The notes below the pieces were generated by a model, which saw nothing but the letters and a program-made list of their open reading frames with translations, made no database searches and was not told where the DNA came from. From positions 1 through 41,274 of IMG/VR virus record IMGVR_UViG_3300014502_000273: 41,274 nucleotides of DNA. The stretch is one strand, 5' to 3'. The translations under genes and the position numbers were made by a program. Source of the stretch: a virus. How positions within the stretch are numbered: the stretch's first letter is position 1; the number at the start of each line of letters is the position of its first letter. Positions 23,089 through 30,555 of this stretch are shown here, in pieces.

Positions 23089-24450
23089 TCAGAACACCTT
23101 ATTCCTAATGTCTTTTGTTGGGATATCCGCCCGGCTGTTGGATGGCGTCATGTCGAATTTCCCCGGTTCACCCACCCCTATCAGTTCTGTAATCGCCCAG
23201 ACCATAGCGTCAAGTCGGTCCGGTGATTTACCGCCTACTGTCCACTCACACATTTGGTCTTCCAACTCGGGGAAAAAGCCGACGTGGTGAACTTTGCCCT
23301 GTTCGTAAAGAGCGCTTATCGGTTCAGCCCGGGTATATTTACCTCGGCTCGCATGGATCCGTTTGACCGGGACCCGGTCATCCAATGACCTGATGGTGTA
23401 CTCAACCATCTCCCCGCCGTTATTGTCCTCGGCAATGATAAGGTCGGCTTTGTGTTTGTAATAAGCTGTAATCGCTGCGTTCGCCCAGCCGCTGGGGGTT
23501 GCCTTGATTGACATATCATCAAGAACAAACCCGTGTATTTTAGTTTCTACCGGCGCGATACCGGCAACAATGATACCCGTCTCGGCTGAGTTCTCGCCGC
23601 TCGTCGCTTCCGGGTCAACTCCAACAACAATTCTGCTTAAATCGGGACACTTGCGGACCCTTAACTCATCAATCTTGGCTCTCTGCCACAAGGCGTTAGG
23701 GTTATCGTCCAGGATTTCCCCTGCGAGTTCCTGACGGCCCAAGCGCGTGCCCTCGTATTTGCCAAGAATGAACTTCAAGAAGGACTCAGGCAGATTTGCT
23801 TTATTAGCGAGTGTGTGACCGCGTGTGATTACCGTGGTCGGGTCTGCTACTATTTGCTTGATTGTAGGAATCGGCCTCGGTGTCGTGGTGACTACTACCT
23901 GCGGGTTATCTCCCAGCCGCAACCCAAACATGAGATTGTCCCACGTTTCCTGTGGATATTTATGTTTTGCCAGTTCGTCATCCCATGCCCCATGATGCTG
24001 GGGGCCGCGCAACTGGTCGGGCTCTTCACCTGAATAAACAATACCAATGGCGCCATTTGGCCATGTAAGTCGGCGCTTACTGGGTTCGTAAACGGGCTTG
24101 AACCAGGGCGGCGATGTTGCCAGTATGCCGGAATCGCCAATCTCTATCATGGTGTCCCGTACATCGGCAGGGGTTTTGCCAATCAAAGCCACACGCCCCC
24201 ATGTGCCTGATTGAACCATCATTCGCACGTATTCGGCGCCGCTGCGGGTCTTTCCGAATCCACGTCCGGACATTAGCAGCCACGTTTTAAAATCTTTTAC
24301 AGGTGGTAATTGCTCTGGTCTTGCCCAAAAACTCCAGTCAAAGATTAACGACTCAGCTTCTTCATTCGTCAGTGCTGCTATTGCCTTCTGTCGGTCCTGC
24401 GGCGGCAGCAATGCGACTGAGTGCGCTAAGGAGTTTCCCTTTTGCGTCAT
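23089..24450 (-). CDS. terL: Terminase large subunit
   Basis: 453 residues. ATPase domain with Walker A SGRGFGKT (61-68) and acidic Walker B region GAWDDE (154-159); nuclease domain with D279 in VGVDPEAT, E341 in IAEDNNGG and D411 in SPDRLDA. It packages DNA into the prohead and cuts concatemers. ATG at 24450 has GAGG 6 bases ahead, so the 89-base overlap with the small-subunit-like gene is real. Close in type to terminases of Mu-headed siphophages. Confidence 0.92.
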   Translation of the reverse strand: MTQKGNSLAHSVALLPPQDRQKAIAALTNEEAESLIFDWSFWARPEQLPPVKDFKTWLLMSGRGFGKTRSGAEYVRMMVQSGTWGRVALIGKTPADVRDTMIEIGDSGILATSPPWFKPVYEPSKRRLTWPNGAIGIVYSGEEPDQLRGPQHHGAWDDELAKHKYPQETWDNLMFGLRLGDNPQVVVTTTPRPIPTIKQIVADPTTVITRGHTLANKANLPESFLKFILGKYEGTRLGRQELAGEILDDNPNALWQRAKIDELRVRKCPDLSRIVVGVDPEATSGENSAETGIIVAGIAPVETKIHGFVLDDMSIKATPSGWANAAITAYYKHKADLIIAEDNNGGEMVEYTIRSLDDRVPVKRIHASRGKYTRAEPISALYEQGKVHHVGFFPELEDQMCEWTVGGKSPDRLDAMVWAITELIGVGEPGKFDMTPSNSRADIPTKDIRNKVF

Positions 24451-24937
24451 TTTTAACCTCTATGGGACCCCCGTCTTTCCCTGTGACCTCATGCTTCTGA
24501 GTGAACTTCAGCCGGTCCTTGGCTTTGGGATCATCGTTGTGGTCGGTAGCATTTAGATAGCCAAAAGCCGCGGTAAGCTGGGTGTTATCGGCATGCACTT
24601 CTACCCAACCTTTACCCTTGCAGCCATGGCATTGTCGTCCATCAACCTTTCCCGTCTTATCACAGACCGGACAAATAACTACGTTCTTTTCAGCTGTGGC
24701 TATCCTGAAAACAACTGAAGCCACTTTGTCGCGACGATTGGGTATCAGTTCACTCTCATAAGTGGCTTTGAACTTAGGGTCGCTCTTTAACCAGTCGTAG
24801 AAGGTCTGGCGGGATTTGACGCCGATTTCTGAGAGGGTGGCGCCAACGGTACCGCATTCCGGATATTTCTCAAGAAATAACTTCTTGTTTTTGCTTATCC
24901 GTTCAGTGACTTTGTTGGTTTTTTTCTTGGCTGTCAT
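24362..24937 (-). CDS. Terminase small subunit-like protein with DnaJ-type zinc motif
   Basis: 191 residues. An N-terminal helix-turn-helix region (GTVGATLSEIGVKSRQTFYDWLKSD) resembles TerS DNA-binding domains. The middle carries CPVCDKTGKVDGRQCHGCKG (about 90-109), two CxxCxGxG-like repeats as in DnaJ zinc fingers, odd for a TerS. The C-terminus has NDAKGKLLSALSRIAAAAG, echoing the neighbouring paralogue. It overlaps TerL by 89 bases and the upstream gene by 35. Contains parS-like copy 3. Confidence 0.75.
   Translation of the reverse strand: MTAKKKTNKVTERISKNKKLFLEKYPECGTVGATLSEIGVKSRQTFYDWLKSDPKFKATYESELIPNRRDKVASVVFRIATAEKNVVICPVCDKTGKVDGRQCHGCKGKGWVEVHADNTQLTAAFGYLNATDHNDDPKAKDRLKFTQKHEVTGKDGGPIEVKNDAKGKLLSALSRIAAAAGPTEGNSSTDE
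24864..24879. repeat. parS-like palindrome copy 3
   Basis: TATTTCTCAAGAAATA inside the start of the zinc-motif TerS-like gene. The reading frame tolerates it (LFLEKYP region). Confidence 0.75.
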
Positions 24938-25352
24938 GTTCTTCCCTCAGGTTCGAGGCGATATCATTGAGTTTGGTGAGTAATTTGGATTTAGCATCTG
25001 TCACAGGGGCATTGGTTTTAGTCGGCGGCTCCATGTGTTCTTTTCTACCCCAGTCCCGGGGATATTTCCGCTCTAACCACCACGCAGCGGCTTGCCAGGA
25101 TTCCCGCGCCGCCAACTGAATGACAGTCACGTTCTTGGCGATTGCTGTAGCTTCTGCCTTTTTAACGGCCTCGAGGAATTCAGAATATTCGCCCTTGCCT
25201 CGCTGCTCTCCCCACTTCTTCCAGTTGTTGTATGTCTGTTCGCTGATGCCTGATGCCTGACATGCTGTTTTGATATAGTTTCCGGCGCTAATCAGCCGGC
25301 AAATTTGTTCCTGTAATTCCTTCGTTAGCTTTGGTTTTCTTCCCGCACTCAA
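24903..25352 (-). CDS. terS: Terminase small subunit-like protein
   Basis: 149 residues. HTH region (GNYIKTACQASGISEQTYNNW), then a helical AKNVTVIQLAARESWQAAAWWLERKYPRDWG pattern common in TerS proteins, and C-terminal TDAKSKLLTKLNDIAS. The start is TTG at 25352 with GCGGAGAAAA ahead. It would recognise the packaging site and recruit TerL. It overlaps the methyltransferase gene by 65 bases. Which of the two adjacent TerS-like proteins acts as packaging factor cannot be told. Confidence 0.75.
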   Translation of the reverse strand: MSAGRKPKLTKELQEQICRLISAGNYIKTACQASGISEQTYNNWKKWGEQRGKGEYSEFLEAVKKAEATAIAKNVTVIQLAARESWQAAAWWLERKYPRDWGRKEHMEPPTKTNAPVTDAKSKLLTKLNDIASNLREEHDSQEKNQQSH

Positions 25353-26643
25353 TTTTCTCCGCTTTTCCGCCGGACCACTTTTCCCAGCGGTTTATTATTA
25401 CGTCAACATAATGGGGGTCGAGTTCTAACAGGCGTGCTCGTCTCTCACACTTCTCGCAGCCGATTAAAACGCTTCCGGACCCGCCGAAAGTATCTAAAAT
25501 AATGTCACCTTTCATAGAGTTGTTTCTCAGCATGCGCTCGGTCAATGCCACCGGCTTCTGCGTGGGATGAACGTAGTCATTACAGTTATCGCGCTGGACA
25601 TACCACACGTCCAGGCAGTCCATAAAAGTCATGCGGTCCATCCACACGTCCTTTTCCTTGGCAGTGGCCTTCTTGTTCTCGTAGGGCTTGTGGCCGTCCT
25701 TGAAAACGTAGGCACAGGGTTCATAGACGCGATGATATGTCGAATAGCTGAAAACAAAATGCTCTTTCAGCCAAATAATGCAGGGCTGAATACTATAACC
25801 ATATTTTCTAAAGGTGCCGATAACCAGGTCCATATAGTTTGTCGAATGCCACATATAGACTGCCGTCTTCTCTTTGGTGAAGTGGTAGATATTGCCGATA
25901 ACTGCGGTCAGAAAGTAGGCATAGCCATCGAGCGACTTATTGTCCTCGAACGCCTTCAACTTACTGCCGTATTTCCCGGATGAGTAACCATTACCGGCCT
26001 GTGATTTGTAGTCGACGTTGTAAGGTGGATCCGTAATAACCAGGTCTGCGCGATCGGTTCCCATTAACCGCTCGAAGTCTGTCTTATCGGTCGAATCGCC
26101 GCACAGCAGCCGATGTTCACCCAACTGCCACAAATCGCCGTACTCACAAATGGCCACCGCATTCTCGGGAACTGCATCGTCCTCAATCAATCCTGTTTTC
26201 GGCGGCCGTACATCAGCCAGGAGCTCCTCGATATCCCTGTCTTTAAAGCCGGTAAGGTCCATGTCGAACTCGCTTTTCTCAAGTTCGTACAGCAACTCTT
26301 TCAGTACCGGCGTATTCCAATCGGCTAAGAGCGCCGACTGATTGTCCATAATAGCAAAGCCGGTCGCTGATTGTGGGTCGTCTTTGACTTTGACCACCGC
26401 TATCTGATTCCAACCCAGAGCCTTTGCTGCTTTCCAGAGACCGTTGCCGGCCTCAATGATACCAGTCTCGGAATTTACCACGATAGGTTTTCTCTGTCCG
26501 TAAGTGGCGAGGCTGCTCTTGATAGCCGTGATATTGGCGCTGTCGTGTCGGCGCGCATTACGCGGATCTTCTTTGACCGAATCAATATCAACTGCCAAGG
26601 GCATTAACGACTCTGTGATTTTGTTTATTACGGCCGTTGTCAT
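25288..26643 (-). CDS. ParB-like domain fused to N6-adenine DNA methyltransferase
   Basis: 451 residues. Residues ~15-110 form a ParB/sulfiredoxin-like domain (DPRNARRHDSANITAIKSSL, EAGNGLWKAAKALGW). The C-terminal part is a beta-class methyltransferase: motif IV DPPY at 205-208, HPTQKP at 359-364, SAM motif FGGSGS at 386-391. It probably methylates adenine in phage DNA, for host-restriction evasion or packaging control. ATG at 26643 follows GGAGAATCAACA. It stands at the start of the packaging operon, after two terminators. Confidence 0.9.
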   Translation of the reverse strand: MTTAVINKITESLMPLAVDIDSVKEDPRNARRHDSANITAIKSSLATYGQRKPIVVNSETGIIEAGNGLWKAAKALGWNQIAVVKVKDDPQSATGFAIMDNQSALLADWNTPVLKELLYELEKSEFDMDLTGFKDRDIEELLADVRPPKTGLIEDDAVPENAVAICEYGDLWQLGEHRLLCGDSTDKTDFERLMGTDRADLVITDPPYNVDYKSQAGNGYSSGKYGSKLKAFEDNKSLDGYAYFLTAVIGNIYHFTKEKTAVYMWHSTNYMDLVIGTFRKYGYSIQPCIIWLKEHFVFSYSTYHRVYEPCAYVFKDGHKPYENKKATAKEKDVWMDRMTFMDCLDVWYVQRDNCNDYVHPTQKPVALTERMLRNNSMKGDIILDTFGGSGSVLIGCEKCERRARLLELDPHYVDVIINRWEKWSGGKAEKIECGKKTKANEGITGTNLPAD

Positions 26644-26666
26644 TGTTGATTCTCCAGAAATACAAA

Positions 26667-26690
26667 AAGCCCCTCGGTTAAGAGAGGCTT
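26667..26690 (-). terminator. Terminator-like hairpin before methyltransferase gene
   Basis: A 9-bp stem AAGCCCCTC/GAGAGGCTT (one G-U in RNA) followed on the - strand by TTTGTATTT. It ends only about 24 bp from the ATG at 26643, so it could act as an attenuator. Confidence 0.7.
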
Positions 26691-26867
26691 TGAATAAGTG
26701 TGCCGGCCCGGGTGAAAAGTCCGTCCGGCTTTGAAAGGGGGATAAAAAGGAGGAAGAAGGGAAAAGAATGCTGGGGCGGGCTGGCTGCTATTGTTGAACG
26801 CAGTCATTTGAACGGTCTTGTCACCCGCCCTATGTCAAAGAAAAGAGCAGCGATGGGAATAAAAAAA

Positions 26868-26892
26868 GCCCTCACCTTTTCTGGTAGAGGGC
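26868..26892 (-). terminator. Strong terminator of early operon
   Basis: GCCCTCACC pairs with GGTAGAGGGC (one bulged A), followed on the - strand by TTTTTTTATT. It marks the end of the leftward early operon. Confidence 0.85.
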
Positions 26893-26972
26893 ATAATATG
26901 ACTCGTTAATAAAAACATTATCACGTCTAATTTCTCATTACAAGGGCTATTTTCAAGAGGCGAGCGATATAT

Positions 26973-27485
26973 TTATCGCTTTTTTAACTTCTTTTTGTCC
27001 TTATCTTTCCGGTCGGCTTTCCACTGAGCAAATGACTGCGCCCGCTCATGCCCACAACAGTAGTTTAGTGCGTCCCTGGCGTCGGTACTGAGCTTGTAGT
27101 AGGGAATGCTGGCACTCAAGTAGCCATCCCATGATTGGATTTCTTCTATCAGTGTTAGACCGGCACGACCGCACTTTGTCAGTCTGTTTTCTATTGTCAG
27201 CACAAAATCTTCCACCACATTGACAGGAACCTTGACGCCGGTGTGATTAACCGGGGCTTTAGCGGTTGGTAACCCATTAACCGGCAGGTAGGGATTATCA
27301 GGCCACAATCCCAAGTCAAAGCATTTCTCTTTGTTCCCGATGTACCAGATAAGCTCCGGCCTGCACATCATTTGAGCTTGGGGACTAAACCACGGCCAGT
27401 CTTTCCAGAGGCACACCTTTTTATTACAATCTCCGCAATTACTGTACTCGTTTTTCTTCTCGACAGTGACTGACTTTTCGCTCAA
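26973..27485 (-). CDS. Cysteine-rich hypothetical protein
   Basis: 170 residues, start TTG at 27485, preceded by GGAGGG and overlapping the upstream stop by 4 bases (TTGA). N-terminal cysteines C17, C20 and C25 (NCGDCNKKVCLWKDW) and later MMCRPELIW suggest a metal-binding head; the C-terminus is very basic (KADRKDKDKKKLKKR). A nucleic-acid-associated role is likely but the family is not recognised. Last gene of the early operon. Confidence 0.65.
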   Translation of the reverse strand: MSEKSVTVEKKNEYSNCGDCNKKVCLWKDWPWFSPQAQMMCRPELIWYIGNKEKCFDLGLWPDNPYLPVNGLPTAKAPVNHTGVKVPVNVVEDFVLTIENRLTKCGRAGLTLIEEIQSWDGYLSASIPYYKLSTDARDALNYCCGHERAQSFAQWKADRKDKDKKKLKKR

Positions 27486-27691
27486 CTTATTCCCTCCACT
27501 CTTTGATATTGAAAACACCAATCTTGTTCTTGTAAATGCGGGTAGACTGTATGAACATCGATAAGAAAAGGTTTGGTTTGAACAGGTAATCCGTAGACTG
27601 TGGGAGGATTAAATCGGCACTCATAATACAGAACATTGTTTTTACCATCTACAAATTTGATACTAAAACTACAGGTCGCACAGCTTCTCAT
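27482..27691 (-). CDS. Small zinc-binding-like protein (69 aa)
   Basis: Begins MRSCATCSFSIKFVDGKNN with a CxxC, followed by YYECRFNPP and DWCFQYQR, giving four cysteines spaced as in a small metal knuckle. ATG at 27691 follows GGAGAGTGTAAAGAG. Its stop overlaps the next start. Function unknown. Confidence 0.65.
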   Translation of the reverse strand: MRSCATCSFSIKFVDGKNNVLYYECRFNPPTVYGLPVQTKPFLIDVHTVYPHLQEQDWCFQYQRVEGIS

Positions 27692-27713
27692 TCTCTTTAC
27701 ACTCTCCGCTTAT

Positions 27714-28439
27714 TTATTTACTCGCTAACACCTTCTGTTCCCACTCGTTATAAACCCTGTGAAATCCGATTGACATTAGTTTGTGTACTACTTCTTTCGG
27801 CATGGACAAAGTGACTATCACCATTTCTGGCGGGTTGAAATATCCTTTTTTGGGGACATTCCATTTGATTTTAAGTTCATACCAGCGTGTCGTGGAAAGA
27901 TGATGTTTCCTAAGCATTGCCACCAGCTTCATGCTTTTGTAGTCTGCCAGGATGGCGTCCTTCTCTTTCTCGAAGTCCCGCCCGTCGTTGATACGGCCGT
28001 TTCCCCCACGGGTTGGCTTAACAATGCCGCTTCCACCGGCTTTGCGTTCGTAACGCTCCCTGTTTTCCTGCCCCATGTCTCGCCATTCAGTCTTCAACCC
28101 CACTTCTTTAGCGTGAGTCTCATAGAGGATTTGCCCTTTTGATTTTTCTGGCGGTAGTTTAATCCCTAACTTCTTCACTTCCTCTTCGGTCACTTTTACT
28201 ACAGGAATTGTCATCTTTTCAATCTCCTTTTCTTTTTTAATTTCGTTAGGTTTGTCTAATAAACTTTGAACTCTTAATCCGCTCTGAGCATGGTATGTAT
28301 CCAGTTTTCTCATCCTCTCAATATTCTCACGATTGCGGGCGGCGGCTGAGACATCGTTGGCAAGGCCGGTATCGACGCCGTCAACCAGGTGAATGTCTTT
28401 GATTCTTTCGGATAACGGACGGATGGTTGTCGTGGTCAT
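27714..28439 (-). CDS. Hypothetical early phage protein (241 aa)
   Basis: Not recognised. The N-terminal ~75 residues are charged and probably flexible; a middle segment (KVTEEEVKKLGIKLPPEKSKGQ) precedes a basic Gly/Arg stretch (GGSGIVKPTRGGNGR, about 135-150) and a C-terminal part with MKLVAMLRKHHLSTTRWYEL, possibly a helix-turn-helix, ending in a strand-rich module. Overlaps the nuclease gene by 4 bases (ATGA). A DNA-binding early regulator is conceivable. Confidence 0.6.
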   Translation of the reverse strand: MTTTTIRPLSERIKDIHLVDGVDTGLANDVSAAARNRENIERMRKLDTYHAQSGLRVQSLLDKPNEIKKEKEIEKMTIPVVKVTEEEVKKLGIKLPPEKSKGQILYETHAKEVGLKTEWRDMGQENRERYERKAGGSGIVKPTRGGNGRINDGRDFEKEKDAILADYKSMKLVAMLRKHHLSTTRWYELKIKWNVPKKGYFNPPEMVIVTLSMPKEVVHKLMSIGFHRVYNEWEQKVLASK

Positions 28440-28894
28440 CTCACTATCTCCAACTTAATTTTTGGATATCGCTCCTTGAAGAGTTTGCGCTTGATAATCC
28501 ACTCCTTAGTCTCATGGCCTTTGAACTCAACCACGGTGACACTCCAAAAACGTTCTTCACCTGCTTCTACCAACAGCACAAAGTCGGCTTTGTAAACCAC
28601 CACGGGGTCGCCGCCCAGGTCAAAGGGAACTTGCCGCAGCACATAGTCCAGTTCACGAGAAAGCAGACGAGGCTCCAACTTCTCGATGTAGTAATTCATC
28701 TCACCTTTGGAGGCGTAAACCACGCCCTTGTACGTGCGCTCTTCTCGTGGCGCAACATGGTATTTGTTCTGCTTGTTTTTAACTTCCTCGGTTAAAATAT
28801 CGGCATAACAACGCCCAGTACTGATTTGTGTACTGACTTTCAAATCAGGGTTGCGCTTCAGTAAATCCTCCAGTTCTTCAGGCGTGAGGTTCAA
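28436..28894 (-). CDS. DUF1064-type phage nuclease
   Basis: 152 residues from TTG at 28894 (GGAGGT 6 bases ahead, TTGA overlap with upstream stop); a longer frame exists to 28954. Core YKGVVYASKGEMNYYIEKLE, then YKADFVLLV with D104 and VEFKG with E123/K125, ending EWIIKRKLFKERYP, fits the PF06356 family with a PD-(D/E)xK-like catalytic set. Such proteins are thought to cut recombination or replication intermediates in phages. Confidence 0.82.
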   Translation of the reverse strand: MNLTPEELEDLLKRNPDLKVSTQISTGRCYADILTEEVKNKQNKYHVAPREERTYKGVVYASKGEMNYYIEKLEPRLLSRELDYVLRQVPFDLGGDPVVVYKADFVLLVEAGEERFWSVTVVEFKGHETKEWIIKRKLFKERYPKIKLEIVR

Positions 28895-29076
28895 CTCAAG
28901 ACCTCCGCATATCCAGCGTGCGATAAATATCTCCCGCAGCCTTGAGTCCTGCATACTAAACGGTTTAACTTGTCATCGCTCGGCCAACTGCCCCTACTCA
29001 TGGGACCACCGCAACTCGGACATTTAAGTTTGTCGTCCACTATGTACCCGTCGATTTGTTTGATTTTGGGTTTCAT
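28891..29076 (-). CDS. Zinc-ribbon microprotein (61 aa)
   Basis: Contains KCPSCGGPM and VCRTQGC, two cysteine pairs of a zinc ribbon, then HAGYAEVLS. The start ATG at 29076 has GGGGGAGAAGGA ahead and overlaps the stop of the upstream frame (ATGA). It is translationally linked with the nuclease downstream, a possible partner. Confidence 0.65.
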   Translation of the reverse strand: MKPKIKQIDGYIVDDKLKCPSCGGPMSRGSWPSDDKLNRLVCRTQGCGRYLSHAGYAEVLS

Positions 29077-29282
29077 TCCTTCTCCCCCTCTAATTCCCCT
29101 TTCTGAAGTTTGGCTATTATCTTTTTTATATCTAGATGAGGGTAATCCATATAACCCCATTTAACTTTTTCTAATTCTTTGGCAATCTTCTTGTTCTGGT
29201 CTGCCCTGATAGCAGACTCTTGCTTTGCTAATATGTCGTTCTTTTGGGCTTTTAGTCTATCAAATTCCGTTCCTGCCTCGGA
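29073..29282 (-). other. In-frame continuation after amber codon (69 codons)
   Basis: Immediately after the TAG at 29283-29285 the same frame stays open for 69 codons (SEAGTEFDRLKAQKNDILAK...) and ends at a TGA that overlaps the next start as ATGA. The first ATG is codon 45; no ATG, GTG or TTG lies earlier. The helical, charged sequence and coupled stop suggest real coding sequence joined to the preceding gene by read-through, or a gene split by a nonsense mutation. Confidence 0.5.
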
Positions 29283-29633
29283 CTAGTGGCATTTGTGAAG
29301 TTGTTTTTGTGCAATAAATTCCACATGGCTAAGTGGTATTGGTTCAGAATTCAATCCAAATTGTTGCAATGCCTCTTGTTCTTTGGTATTCAGCAGTTCA
29401 TCGGGAGGAACATGAACAGCTTTAATTTCTGCTTCCATACAATCAGGTGGACATACATTTGGTCTACCATGAGGACACCATGCAATTTCACAGATTGTCT
29501 TTGTAGGTTTCGGGCATATCACCTTCTGAGGCTCATAGAGGTCTAAATTAAGGTTTAATTTCTTACTGACTTTCTCTCCCATTTGTTTCCCGATTTCTTG
29601 TGGTGTTTTTGTATAATCAATCTTTTTTTTCAC
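29283..29633 (-). CDS. Cysteine-rich hypothetical protein, ends at amber codon
   Basis: 116 residues from GTG at 29633, chosen because AAAGGAGG lies 7 bases ahead (the frame extends to 29660). The centre has ICEIAWCPHGRPNVCPPDC, a cluster that could hold zinc. It ends at TAG followed by 69 open codons in the same frame. Function unknown. parS-like copy 4 lies just upstream. Confidence 0.65.
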   Translation of the reverse strand: MKKKIDYTKTPQEIGKQMGEKVSKKLNLNLDLYEPQKVICPKPTKTICEIAWCPHGRPNVCPPDCMEAEIKAVHVPPDELLNTKEQEALQQFGLNSEPIPLSHVEFIAQKQLHKCH

Positions 29634-29669
29634 TTCAATGCCTCCTTTTTTAGTGCCCAATAATTCAAA

Positions 29670-29685
29670 TATTTCTCAAGAAATA
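29670..29685. repeat. parS-like palindrome copy 4
   Basis: TATTTCTCAAGAAATA in the gap between the DnaC-like gene stop (29688) and the next start (29633). Confidence 0.75.
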
Positions 29686-29687
29686 AT

Positions 29688-30554
29688 CTATTTCCCGGGA
29701 TTGCGTCGGTAACTTTCACCTTTAACCTGTATGAACTTCCCCGCCGTCATGCCGATAATGCGGTCAAATGTGGCCTGCTCGGCGTCATTTCCCAGATAAT
29801 CAATTAACCCCTTTGCGTTTTTGTTGGTGGTGATGACAACCGGTAGTAGTGCATCATAGCGGCGATTGATGATGTGATAGAGCGTGCGCCGGACAAAATC
29901 CATGTCCCGCCGCTGCACCTTGCCCAGATCGTCAATGATGAGCAAGCGCACCCTTGAGTACTGATCTATGATTTCCTGCTCAGATTGTTTCTGCTCGCGT
30001 TCCTTCATGGAGTAAGAGTAGGTCAACTGGATGCGGTCGTAGATTTCGGGCTCGTTGATAACCCTGACCGGACATGCGATATTCTCGCTATTCCAGCGGT
30101 CAATAATCCGGTGAGCAATAGACGCAACCAGGTGAGTTTTACCGTTCCCATTTCCCGCGGCTCCCGGAGAATACAACAACAGCGATGGGTAAGGTTTTCC
30201 GGTCCGGCGCCGATACTCGTCGTAATCCAGTGGGAATTGCTCCGCATAATCAAACGCTGCCCGATAAACCTCTGTAAGATTCCCTGGCCGGTCGGTTTTA
30301 AAAGTCGAAAAATCTTCAACCATAAAACGGGGGCTAATGCCGCAATTTTCCCGCCAGCGCCGCCGCTGACTGCTGATTTCCGCCTGTTTCGCCGTCTCGT
30401 CTTTCTGGTGCTCAATCTCTAAAAGTTTGGCAGAGCACTGCTGGCAATATCTGTTTAGTATGAATTGGCGGCCGAATAATGTCGTTATTGTGGTCTCAAA
30501 TTCCTTACCGCACACCGCACAAATTCTTTTTTCCGTTAAATATTCTAATTCCAT
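29688..30554 (-). CDS. DnaC-like helicase loader ATPase
   Basis: 288 residues. N-terminal zinc finger C12/C15/C37/C40 (RICAVCGKEF, YCQQC), then an AAA+ domain with Walker A GAAGNGNGKTH (131-141), Walker B LLIIDDLG (204-211), sensor TTN (242-244). It loads the replicative helicase at the phage origin, working with the O-like initiator immediately upstream. ATG at 30554 follows GGGAAG, and the upstream stop lies at the same place. Confidence 0.88.
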   Translation of the reverse strand: MELEYLTEKRICAVCGKEFETTITTLFGRQFILNRYCQQCSAKLLEIEHQKDETAKQAEISSQRRRWRENCGISPRFMVEDFSTFKTDRPGNLTEVYRAAFDYAEQFPLDYDEYRRRTGKPYPSLLLYSPGAAGNGNGKTHLVASIAHRIIDRWNSENIACPVRVINEPEIYDRIQLTYSYSMKEREQKQSEQEIIDQYSRVRLLIIDDLGKVQRRDMDFVRRTLYHIINRRYDALLPVVITTNKNAKGLIDYLGNDAEQATFDRIIGMTAGKFIQVKGESYRRNPGK

Positions 30555-30555
30555 A

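Larger units (their letters stand above)
26644..26972. other. Noncoding segment with structured repeats upstream of packaging genes
   Basis: No convincing gene in 329 bp. It holds two leftward terminators (26868-26892, 26667-26690), a 7-bp inverted pair GGGCGGG (26774-26780) and CCCGCCC (26824-26830), and within it two direct TTGAACG copies 14 bp apart (26794, 26808). Candidate roles are a cos/pac site or a short RNA made between the terminators. Confidence 0.55.

Noticed and set aside
26700-26909. 69-codon + strand frame in the noncoding block
   Set aside because: It crosses the terminator hairpin, is very basic, and has no ribosome site or family resemblance.
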